A stretch of DNA of 64,000 nucleotides from Melieria omissa (Eukaryota > Arthropoda > Insecta > Diptera > Ulidiidae). Each line of letters starts with the position of its first letter. The first letter of the stretch is position 1. The position numbers and the translations under genes were made by a program. Below are positions 1 to 8,202 of the stretch, piece by piece. Below the pieces are notes generated by a model. The model had not been told where the DNA came from. It was given only the letters and a program-made list of their open reading frames with translations, and ran no database searches. Location: the NCBI GenBank assembly GCA_963971225.1, contig OZ020267.1, positions 85,239,648-85,303,647 on the forward strand. Direction: 5' to 3'.

Positions 1-210
1 TTATACCTAATTAAAAAAAGTTAAGACCAAATTCTCATATTTCATAAGTCTACGAAGAAAAGTTATCTTTTGACCTTCATTTGCATGTATATATATATAA
101 AAAAAAGTTCCCAAAAATCGCTAAATTTTGTATATTTCTATAAGAGCTTCAAAAAAAACTTCTTTTTTTGTCGCGTCCGTTTCATTGCATAATTGGTTGT
201 TATCGAAATA
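1..210. other. AT-rich non-coding linker (right half)
   Basis: No gene or recognisable element is visible. It holds A and T homopolymers, a short AT microsatellite near 89-98 and a small potential hairpin near 150-170 (a run of A, CTTC, a run of T). It ends in the TA dinucleotide (209-210) next to the mariner inverted repeat. In the array it continues from the end of the previous unit (for example 4631-4889 into 4890-5099). Confidence 0.7.
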
Positions 211-767
211 CACTATGATCAATAAGTACCGGGACTGTGTCAAAAAAACAAAATTTTGTTATTCTTCTGGTAAATTTATTTTATCCCCTTCAAAATAAGC
301 CCCATCTGAAGCAATACACATATGCCAACGCTTAATCCAATCGTCCATGCACTTCTGGTAAGCCGAAGCAGGTATGGCCTTCAGCTCTCGCGTCGCATTT
401 TCTTTTATGACTCTCTTTCCACGACGCGGTAACTTGAATCGGGAGAACAGGAAAAAGTCACATGGTGCCATATCTGGAGAATAGGGAGCCTGATCGATGA
501 TATTCACACTGTGTTTGTTCAAATAATCGCGAATAATGTGTGACAAAATTTCAAACAAATACGTTGATAAACAAAATTATCCATTGTAAAATTCGACGAA
601 GTACAAAAAGTTGACTGACGCTAACAGCTGCCAAACAAAAACTAATGATGCAATCCCGCTCAAAATTTGACACAGATGTCAGTTAAGGTCCTACCTATTT
701 TTTTACCTGCATCGGGCAACGGCGGACAATTTAAAATACACAGTCCCGGTACTTATTGATCATAGTG
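211..767 (-). mobile_element. Mariner-family deletion derivative, 557 bp, with perfect 30-bp terminal inverted repeats
   Basis: The inverted repeats lie at 211-240 and 738-767, begin CACTATGATC and are perfect over 30 bp. TA flanks them at 209-210 and 768-769, the target duplication expected for Tc1/mariner. The transposase gene reads leftwards. An ATG at 584 opens with MDNFVYQRICLKFC, which looks like a mariner N-terminus, but reaches TGA at 519-521 after 21 residues. The C-terminal part lies in another frame and ends at 259. It contains YSPDMAPCDFFLF, the motif carrying the last catalytic aspartate of the D,D34D triad. The other two aspartates and everything between are deleted; intact mariners are about 1.3 kb. 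The 99-residue open frame at 259-558 starts at TTG, not ATG, so it is unlikely to be translated. This is a non-autonomous copy that an intact relative might still move. Confidence 0.93.
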
Positions 768-788
768 TATATATAACATATCGACTTT

Positions 789-1607
789 TTGTGTTTCTTT
801 CTTGCTTTTGGTGTAATTGAAAGCGCAGGCAATAAGGTCGAATGGGCAATAAGGTCGTTTGACCCCTACAAGTCCACGGGCCCTGATGGTATCAATCCAG
901 CAATGCTACAACAAGCCGGAGACTGTATTCTGCAACCCCTAGTAAACATCTTTAAAGGATGCCTATTAAGAAATGTTGTTCCAAAGCAGTGGAGAGACGT
1001 CAAAGTATTTTTCAAACTGAAGGCAGGAAAGGCCAGCCACACTACGACTAAAGACTATAGACCTATCAGCCTCTCCTCATTTTTATTGAAAACGCTAGAG
1101 AGGCTGTTGGATAGATATATAGGAGACAACCGGGGACTATCTTCTGAACTCTGCAGGGCACAACACGCCTACCAACAGGGGAAGTCGGTAGACAGTGCAC
1201 TGCACAGCGTTGTGGACCCCATAGAGAATTCTTTGGCTTTAAAGGAGTACACAATGGCTGCCTTCCTCGATATAGAGGGGGCTTTCAACAATGTCACCAC
1301 TGAGGCCATAACAAGAGCACTTCGTGCATACAATGTGGAAAGCTTCGTTATCGATTGGGTTGAAACGATGCTGCAAGACAGGATAATCAACTCAACGATA
1401 GGACCGGCTTCCATCAAAAGGAGAGCCACAAGGGGAACACCCCAAGGGGGGTGCTATCCCCTCTTTTATAGCTGCTGGTAGCGGATGAGATTCTAAGAGC
1501 CTTTCAGAGAAGACGCATTAGAATAGTGGCCTATGCGGACGACATCGTCATCATGATACAAGGCAAATTTGTGCCTACTATCAGTGAATTGATCGAATCT
1601 TCATTAA
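789..1607 (+). pseudogene. Non-LTR retrotransposon reverse transcriptase, piece 1 (fingers and palm), frameshifted
   Basis: Recognisable RT homology begins near 813; the open frame starts at a TTG (789), so its start is not meaningful. Domain order fits a jockey/R1/LOA-type RT: KSTGPDGINPAMLQ, then KDYRPISLSS, then FLDIEGAFNN, which carries the first catalytic Asp, then TRGTPQGG. At the run of six Gs (1446-1451) the frame is lost. The expected continuation lies one frame over: VLSPLL, an in-frame TAG at 1469-1471, then VADEILRAFQRRRIR and the catalytic YADD at 1532-1543. One missing G plus one nonsense change explains this. The 5' part of the element (ORF1, endonuclease) is absent. The piece ends at the TTAA (1604-1607) where the piggyBac-like element is inserted. 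The clade is uncertain, but the RT identity is firm. Confidence 0.92.
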
Positions 1608-2064
1608 CCTTTACCTGGCACAGGGGGTACCTACGAACCCCACGCGGTTTCTCGTCGATTTTTGATATCTAAATCTTCGAAATCTAAACTCGTAACGACA
1701 TCTATCTGTAGTGAAGGGATACACTTTTATACCTATGCCACTAGGATACCGCTGCTACCGTCAGTTCGTCTGTGGCAGTCGTAAAAGTAAGTTGGGGTGT
1801 GTAAGTCCCCCACTCGGCACTCAACGTCGGTTTTTCGTGAATTGTGTAATTTTCCGAAGTTTCCGAATTTTTCCTGAACGCCAATCTTCATTTTTCTAAA
1901 CTCTGACTATTTCACCCTTTGAAGGGGTATCTGAAGTTGATCTCTGATTTTTTTCTAAAAAGATATAATCAATATATTTTTTTTACAAGGATATTTGTCA
2001 CTGGGGTTCGTACGAACCCCACTGTGCCAGGTATGTTACTCAGGAGAGGTGTGCCAGGTAAAGG
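1608..2064. mobile_element. Non-autonomous piggyBac-like element, 457 bp, inserted at TTAA
   Basis: The 14-bp terminal inverted repeats are CCTTTACCTGGCAC (1608-1621) and its exact complement (2051-2064). TTAA lies on each side (1604-1607 and 2065-2068), the signature duplication of piggyBac insertions. Removing the element and one TTAA puts RT codons on both sides back in one frame, so this was a clean insertion. Subterminal features are a perfect 20-bp palindrome at 2002-2021 (TGGGGTTCGTACGAACCCCA), a degenerate partner at 1623-1641, and a second GTGCCAGGTA at 2024-2033 directly repeating the right end. The interior has no transposase, and its small open frames do not resemble any protein I know. 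It is best called a MITE mobilised in trans. Confidence 0.9.
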
Positions 2065-2374
2065 TTAACCGACTTGTCAGTGTGGGCAAGAGACAACGGT
2101 CTAGGGATAAATCCCGAAAAGACCGAACTAGTCCTGTTCACCAAGAAAACGAAGATTCAGGAATTTTCTCTTCCCTGTGTGGAAGGGCATTCCCTGAAAC
2201 TATCAAAAGAGGCCAAATATCTTGGCATCATTCTGGACTCAAAACTTTCGTGGAAGCGAAACATTGAAGAAAGAATGAAAAAGGAGCTTAATGCGCTGTA
2301 TGCTTGCAAGCGGACCTTTGGTAAACGATGGGGATTAAAACCCTATATTATCCACTGCATGTGTACGGCGATAA
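2065..2374 (+). pseudogene. Non-LTR retrotransposon reverse transcriptase, piece 2 (thumb region)
   Basis: This continues the RT immediately after the YADD-containing block, in the same frame once the piggyBac-like element and one TTAA are discounted. Readable motifs are SVWARDNGLGINPEKTELVLF, KYLGIILDSKLSWKRNI and a basic stretch ending WGLKPYIIHCMCTAI, all typical of the region after the RT active site in jockey/R1/LOA-type elements. The block is cut at TAA (2372-2374) by the foldback element. The longer open frame running to 2439 continues into that element by chance. There is no independent start codon: the apparent one at 2074 is a TTG leucine. Confidence 0.9.
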
Positions 2375-3313
2375 CACAGTGCAAAACTGAAAAAAGGGAC
2401 AAGGTCAAACCAGTCTCATTCGATAGAGGACCTCAGTAGATGAAAAAGTGCCAAGGGATTTTTCTCGGAATGTTCGAGGTTTTTTTTTAATGCAGTTTAA
2501 AGATGGCGGCTTAATGCCCCTTCCCGAAACATTTAAAACATCATATCTCTTGACTCAAATGTCAGAAAGGAATAATTTTTACGTCAAATGAAAGCTAATG
2601 ATATGAAGTCGATGACAAAATATCCTTTTTTGAAAATTTTTATGAAAAAGGATATGAAGGACCTCAATAAAATTTTTATCCTTGAATATCCTGGAAACCG
2701 TGAGAGCTAAATTTATATAAACGACTTCTGGTGAAAAAGCATTCAAACATCTATACTGCTTATAAATTTCATGTAAATCACTTTTACAGGTAAGACTCTA
2801 CAACGATTAAAAAAATGTGCTTTGCTACATTCGATGTTTTTAGGAAGCTGCTACGAGATATTTTGTACAGAAAAACATGAATTCAGCAGTGTATAATTTT
2901 TTAATCGTTGTAGAGTCTTAACTGTAAAAGTGATTTACATTTTTCACCAGAAGTCACTTATATAAATTTAGCTCTCACGGTTTCCAGGATATTCAAGGAT
3001 AAAAATTTAATTGAGGTCCTTCATATCCTTTTTCAGAAAACTTTTCAAAAAAGGATATTGGGTCATCGACTTCATATCATTAGCTTTCATTTGACGTAAA
3101 AATTATTCCTTTCTGACATTTGAGTCAAGAGATATGATGTTTTAAATGTTTCGGGAAGTGGCATTAAGCCGCCATCTTTAAACTGCATTAAAAAAAAACC
3201 TCGAACATTCCGAGAAAAATCCCTTGGCACTTTTTCATCTACTGAGGTCCTCTATCGAATGAGACGGGTTTGACCTTGTCCCTCGAAATTTTTTTTGAAT
3301 TTGTTGCACTGTG
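2375..3313. mobile_element. Foldback element, 939 bp, with long inverted arms, inserted at TAA
   Basis: The 10-bp ends CACAGTGCAA (2375-2384) and TTGCACTGTG (3304-3313) are flanked by TAA (2372-2374 and 3314-3316). Removing the element and one TAA leaves the RT in frame, so both borders are firm. Inside are two arms, about 2396-2814 and 2897-3282, complementary along almost all their length, around a loop of about 82 bp. The left arm has an extra stretch of about 33 bp near 2739-2771. The arms contain smaller palindromes (ATATCCTTTTT at 2620-2630 against AAAAAGGATAT at 2645-2655). No protein is encoded. A 3-bp TAA duplication fits PIF/Harbinger, and CAC-type ends with a 3-bp duplication fit CACTA (CMC) elements. 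I leave the superfamily open. Confidence 0.88.
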
Positions 3314-3768
3314 TAATCAGACCCATCATTACCTATGGTTCTCATGTCTGGTGGCCAGCCATGGACAAAAAGAGCAACCAGAGCAATCTGGGGAGGGTGC
3401 AGAGACTTGCCACGATGGCGATCACGGGGGCGGCGAAAAGCGCTCCGCGAATGGCTCTGGAAATGTTTTTGCACCTTCCCCCAGTGGACCTGTTCGTAAA
3501 GGCCAGCGCAGCAAAGACAAACCTCAGATTGAGGGAGTCTAATCAGCTGAGGCCATGCGGCTACGGACATTCTAGCATTCTGAACGTTCTTATGACTAGC
3601 TCTACCGGACAAGGTATTTTAGATAAGGCCACTGATTTCCCGGTAAAGCGCAGTGACTTCGAATTGAAGATTCCCATTTACTATCCCTCCAGGGACAACT
3701 GGCAACAGCCCGAGATGGAAGATTCTGCAGGAGTCTACTTCACCGACGCACACTGGGGTAATATATAA
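3314..3768 (+). pseudogene. Non-LTR retrotransposon reverse transcriptase, piece 3, ending at the start of RNase H
   Basis: The frame resumes from piece 2 with IRPIITYGSHVWWP, a hallmark of insect non-LTR RTs, followed by LGRVQRLATMAITGA, LEMFLHLPPVDLF and AAKTNLRLRESNQL. Near the end, AGVYFTDAHWGN resembles the first RNase H motif (VYTDGS-like, with its catalytic Asp). The RNase H domain is then lost and the frame stops at 3766-3768. This hint of RNase H favours an I/R1/LOA-type element over classical jockey. The 3' end of the retrotransposon is missing, and the sequence passes into a Tc3-like relic about 100 bp later. Confidence 0.9.
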
Positions 3769-3834
3769 GTAAAGTGGCGATTAATTCAAAAACGAAAAAT
3801 AAAGATAGAGATATGTTTTTGGTACCGGGTTAAA

Positions 3835-4455
3835 GTGAATAATTCTGCATTAATACGTGAAAGAATTGTTGCGAAACACCAGGTATGCATGATGCATATG
3901 CATGAAAATATATCTAATTTCGATGGACCAGATGGTTGTCTATGTTACTGGATGGTTTTCAGTAAGGAACCCCTTAAATTTTCTAAAAGAAATTTCGGTG
4001 GCGGATCTGTGATGGTGTGGGGCGTATTTCAAAAACATGGAACGGTCGATTTTCGCTTCACGAGCTCAAGAATGGGCAGTACAGGATATACTGGAGAGTT
4101 GGATCGCGGCCTTCTTCTATTTTGATTAGAAAATAGATATAAACCATATAATTTTATGCAAGATAACGCGGCCATTCATAAAAGTCGGCAAACAATAGGG
4201 TTTTAGAATATTGCTTTGGTCAAACTATGGACCGACCAACTTGTTCGCACGATTTGATCCCGATTGAAAATATGTGCGGAGTACTTGCCAGGCGTGTCTA
4301 TGGGGAAAATGAAAATACAACTGTGTTGGGGACTTAAAAATTACTATTCTAAAGGAGTGGAGCCATCTGGAGCCCCAATTATCGGTTAAGCTTATAAATT
4401 CCATGTGAAAACAGTTGTTTGATATTGAAAAGAAAGGGGCGGGTACCATTAATTA
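3835..4455 (+). pseudogene. Tc3-like (Tc1/mariner superfamily) transposase relic, broken
   Basis: Clear homology starts near 3900 with FDGPDGCLCYWMVFSKEP and continues through KRNFGGGSVMVWGVFQ. TGA at 4123-4125 interrupts the frame, but the same frame resumes with YNFMQDNAAIHKS, whose Asp (4162-4164) is the second catalytic residue of the DDE triad. TAG follows near 4205. A second frame then gives DLIPIENMCGVLARRVY, with the catalytic Glu at 4266-4268. The D to E spacing is 104 bases, one short of the 35 codons expected for D34E, so an indel lies between them. A third frame gives LKEWSHLEPQLSVKLINSM. The N-terminal DNA-binding region and both inverted repeats are not recognisable. The start codon of the open frame (3835) is not meaningful. 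This is an old fragment. Confidence 0.85.
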
Positions 4456-4627
4456 CACTGTGCAAGTCGAAAATTCAGACATGGGGGGGACTTACAGAGC
4501 GACTTTTCATAGGTTTACTGAGTTGAGATCCACCAGCCGTTTGGCTGGATTGGCTCTAGTTTAAGAGAAATCCGACTTTGAAGTTTGCTCATGTCTGAAT
4601 TTTTGAGGGTAAATTTCACGCACAGTG
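4456..4627. mobile_element. Possible small inverted-repeat element, 172 bp, flanked by TTA
   Basis: Ends CACTGTGC (4456-4463) and GCACAGTG (4620-4627) are exact inverted repeats with TTA on each side (4453-4455 and 4628-4630). Inside is a second, 14-bp inverted pair, AAAATTCAGACATG (4470-4483) and its complement (4590-4603). A central hairpin has stem CCAGCC/GGCTGG at 4533-4538 and 4543-4548 with loop GTTT. The nested symmetry supports a MITE-like element. However, the terminal repeats are only 8 bp, and the surrounding sequence offers no reading frame to confirm the borders. Confidence 0.5.
4533..4548. repeat. Short perfect hairpin
   Basis: A 6-bp GC-rich stem (CCAGCC/GGCTGG) with a four-base loop sits at the centre of the 172-bp inverted-repeat region. 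It stands out from its AT-rich surroundings. I have no function to propose for it. Confidence 0.5.
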
Positions 4628-4630
4628 TTA

Positions 4631-5099
4631 TTGATTCAACGTTTGTAAAACAAAAATTGAAATCTATGTTAATGTCAACAAAAAAACCCATGTGTCTTAT
4701 AATTTTGTTACGCTTGCAGCTACCTCAAATATTGCTCATTCCCACAAAAGCTAACGTTATGCTTAAAATTAAAACTGAAACTTCACAAAATCATTCTGCG
4801 TTTTTGCTTTTCTAAAAAAAATTACTGTTTAGATTTGGCGAAGCTGCAAAGTGAAATTTTCTGAGTGTCTTATAATTATGTTACGCACCTTATACCTAAT
4901 TAAAAAAAGTTAAGACCAAATTCTCATATTTCATAAGTCTACGAAGAAAAGTTATCTTTTGACCTTCATTTGCATGTATATATATATAAAAAAAAGTTCC
5001 CAAAAATCGCTAAATTTTGTATATTTCTATAAGAGCTTCAAAAAAAACTTCTTTTTTTGTCGCGTCCGTTTCATTGCATAATTGGTTGTTATCGAAATA
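4631..5099. other. Non-coding linker across the unit 1/unit 2 junction
   Basis: AT-rich, with no recognisable gene. It contains a 22-bp direct repeat with one mismatch at 4692-4713 and 4865-4886 (core TGTCTTATAATT, then TGTTACGC), and an 8-bp inverted repeat TTGCAGCT/AGCTGCAA (4714-4721 and 4842-4849) just inside it. In unit 1 only, a shorter A run opens a 76-codon frame here (4585-4815); it resembles nothing and is absent from all other copies. The equivalent linker follows every unit. Confidence 0.65.
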
Positions 5100-5656
5100 C
5101 ACTATGATCAATAAGTACCGGGACTGTGTCAAAAAAACAAAATTTTGTTATTCTTCTGGTAAATTTATTTTATCCCCTTCAAAATAAGCCCCATCTGAAG
5201 CAATACACATATGCCAACGCTTAATCCAATCGTCCATGCACTTCTGGTAAGCCGAAGCAGGTATGGCCTTCAGCTCTCGCGTCGCATTTTCTTTTATGAC
5301 TCTCTTTCCACGACGCGGTAACTTGAGTCGGGAGAACAGGAAAAAGTCACATGGTGCCATATCTGGAGAATAGGGAGCCTGATCGATGATATTCACACTG
5401 TGTTTGTTCAAATAATCGCGAATAATGTGTGACAAAATTTCAAACAAATACGTTGATAAACAAAATTATCCATTGTAAAATTCGACGAAGTACAAAAAGT
5501 TGACTGACGCTAACAGCTGCCAAACAAAAACTAATGATGCAATCCCGCTCAAAATTTGACACAGATGTCAGTTAAGGTCCTACCTATTTTTTTACCTGCA
5601 TCGGGCAACGGCGGACAATTTAAAATACACAGTCCCGGTACTTATTGATCATAGTG
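5100..5656 (-). mobile_element. Mariner deletion derivative, unit 2
   Basis: Both inverted repeats and flanking TAs are intact. G at 5327 turns the Phe codon of the FSRF motif after PCDFFL into Leu. Confidence 0.93.
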
Positions 5657-6496
5657 TATATATAACATATCGACTTTTTGTGTTTCTTTCTTGCTTTTGG
5701 TGTAATTGAAAGCGCAGGCAATAAGGTCGAATGGGCAATAAGGTCGTTTGACCCCTACAAGTCCACGGGCCCTGATGGTATCAATCCAGCAATGCTACAA
5801 CAAGCCGGAGACTGTATTCTGCAACCCCTAGTAAACATCTTTAAAGGATGCCTATTAAGAAATGTTGTTCCAAAGCAGTGGAGAGACGTCAAAGTATTTT
5901 TCAAACTGAAGGCAGGAAAGGCCAGCCACACTACGACTAAAGACTATAGACCTATCAGCCTCTCCTCATTTTTATTGAAAACGCTAGAGAGGCTGTTGGA
6001 TAGATATATAGGAGACAACCGGGGACTATCTTCTGAACTCTGCAGGGCACAACACGCCTACCAACAGGGGAAGTCGGTAGACAGTGCACTGCACAGCGTT
6101 GTGGACCCCATAGAGAATTCTTTGGCTTTAAAGGAGTACACAATGGCTGCCTTCCTCGATATAGAGGGGGCTTTCAACAATGTCACCACTGAGGCCATAA
6201 CAAGAGCACTTCGTGCATACAATGTGGAAAGCTTCGTTATCGATTGGGTTGAAACGATGCTGCAAGACAGGATAATCAACTCAACGATAGGACCGGCTTC
6301 CATCAAAAGGAGAGCCACAAGGGGAACACCCCAAGGGGGGTGCTATCCCCTCTTTTATAGCTGCTGGTAGCGGATGAGATTCTAAGAGCCTTTCAGAGAA
6401 GACGCATTAGAATAGTGGCCTATGCGGACGACATCGTCATCATGATACAAGGCAAATTTGTGCCTACTATCAGTGAATTGATCGAATCTTCATTAA

Positions 6497-6953
6497 CCTT
6501 TACCTGGCACAGGGGGTACCTACGAACCCCACGCGGTTTCTCGTCGATTTTTGATATCTAAATCTTCGAAATCTAAACTCGTAACGACATCTATCTGTAG
6601 TGAAGGGATACACTTTTATACCTATGCCACTAGGATACCGCTGCTACCGTCAGTTCGTCTGTGGCAGTCGTAAAAGTAAGTTGGGGTGTGTAAGTCCCCC
6701 ACTCGGCACTCAACGTCGGTTTTTCGTGAATTGTGTAATTTTCCGAAGTTTCCGAATTTTTCCTGAACGCCAATCTTCATTTTTCTAAACTCTGACTATT
6801 TCACCCTTTGAAGGGGTATCTGAAGTTGATCTCTGATTTTTTTCTAAAAAGATATAATCAATATATTTTTTTTACAAGGATATTTGTCACTGGGGTTCGT
6901 ACGAACCCCACTGTGCCAGGTATGTTACTCAGGAGAGGTGTGCCAGGTAAAGG
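6497..6953. mobile_element. piggyBac-like MITE, unit 2
   Basis: Same 14-bp ends and TTAA flanks as at 1608-2064; the 20-bp palindrome is at 6891-6910. Confidence 0.9.
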
Positions 6954-7263
6954 TTAACCGACTTGTCAGTGTGGGCAAGAGACAACGGTCTAGGGATAAA
7001 TCCCGAAAAGACCGAACTAGTCCTGTTCACCAAGAAAACGAAGATTCAGGAATTTTCTCTTCCCTGTGTGGAAGGGCATTCCCTGAAACTATCAAAAGAG
7101 GCCAAATATCTTGGCATCATTCTGGACTCAAAACTTTCGTGGAAGCGAAACATTGAAGAAAGAATGAAAAAGGAGCTTAATGCGCTGTATGCTTGCAAGC
7201 GGACCTTTGGTAAAAGATGGGGATTAAAACCCTATATTATCCACTGCATGTGTACGGCGATAA

Positions 7264-8202
7264 CACAGTGCAAAACTGAAAAAAGGGACAAGGTCAAACC
7301 AGTCTCATTCGATAGAGGACCTCAGTAGATGAAAAAGTGCCAAGGGATTTTTCTCGGAATGTTCGAGGTTTTTTTTTAATGCAGTTTAAAGATGGCGGCT
7401 TAATGCCCCTTCCCGAAACATTTAAAACATCATATCTCTTGACTCAAATGTCAGAAAGGAATAATTTTTACGTCAAATGAAAGCTAATGATATGAAGTCG
7501 ATGACAAAATATCCTTTTTTGAAAATTTTTATGAAAAAGGATATGAAGGACCTCAATAAAATTTTTATCCTTGAATATCCTGGAAACCGTGAGAGCTAAA
7601 TTTATATAAACGACTTCTGGTGAAAAAGCATTCAAACATCTATACTGCTTATAAATTTCATGTAAATCACTTTTACAGGTAAGACTCTACAACGATTAAA
7701 AAAATGTGCTTTGCTACATTCGATGTTTTTAGGAAGCTGCTACGAGATATTTTGTACAGAAAAACATGAATTCAGCAGTGTATAATTTTTTAATCGTTGT
7801 AGAGTCTTAACTGTAAAAGTGATTTACATTTTTCACCAGAAGTCACTTATATAAATTTAGCTCTCACGGTTTCCAGGATATTCAAGGATAAAAATTTAAT
7901 TGAGGTCCTTCATATCCTTTTTCAGAAAACTTTTCAAAAAAGGATATTGGGTCATCGACTTCATATCATTAGCTTTCATTTGACGTAAAAATTATTCCTT
8001 TCTGACATTTGAGTCAAGAGATATGATGTTTTAAATGTTTCGGGAAGTGGCATTAAGCCGCCATCTTTAAACTGCATTAAAAAAAAACCTCGAACATTCC
8101 GAGAAAAATCCCTTGGCACTTTTTCATCTACTGAGGTCCTCTATCGAATGAGACGGGTTTGACCTTGTCCCTCGAAATTTTTTTTGAATTTGTTGCACTG
8201 TG
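7264..8202. mobile_element. Foldback element, unit 2
   Basis: Full-length class A arms with the TAA duplication; the inner end of the left arm is intact. Confidence 0.87.

Larger units (their letters stand above)
1..4889. repeat. Tandem repeat unit 1 (class A, 4889 bp)
   Basis: First unit of the head-to-tail array. The phase is arbitrary because the window opens inside the array; I set the boundary at the first base, where the sequence TTATACCTAATT recurs at the start of every later unit. The unit is a mosaic of transposon remnants with no host gene. It differs from the other class A units at three places: C instead of A at 2326 (silent, Arg to Arg in the RT relic), T instead of A at 3911 (Ile instead of Lys in the Tc3-like relic), and one A fewer in the run just before 4687, which makes it 1 bp shorter. 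Position 438 is A. Confidence 0.97.

Noticed and set aside
259..558. A 99-residue mariner protein as a functional gene
   Set aside because: The frame opens at TTG, lacks two catalytic aspartates, and the real ATG (584) is in a different frame that stops at 519.
1066..1429. Open frames of 62 and 86 codons on the minus strand inside the RT
   Set aside because: They are antisense shadows of a strongly recognisable RT and resemble no protein family I know.
1446..1453. Programmed ribosomal frameshift at the G run of the RT
   Set aside because: An in-frame TAG follows within 20 bases in the new frame and the gene is truncated at both ends, so simple decay explains it.
1711..1899. A 62-codon frame inside the piggyBac-like element
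   Set aside because: No recognisable motif, and unit 8 has a stop in it (G at 35978), so there is no sign of constraint.
1995..2267. A 90-codon frame overlapping the piggyBac-like end and RT piece 2
   Set aside because: It crosses an element border and runs in a different frame from the RT, so it is a by-product of the insertion.
2375..3313. RAG-type recombination signal or Transib element, based on the CACAGTG heptamer
   Set aside because: There is no nonamer at 12 or 23 bp that I can recognise, and the target duplication is TAA rather than 5 bp.
3235..3612. A 125-codon minus-strand frame over RT piece 3
   Set aside because: Antisense shadow; it also spans the foldback border and is shortened in class B units.
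4585..4815. A 76-codon frame found only in unit 1
   Set aside because: It exists only because one A is missing in unit 1; the other 12 units disrupt it and it resembles nothing.
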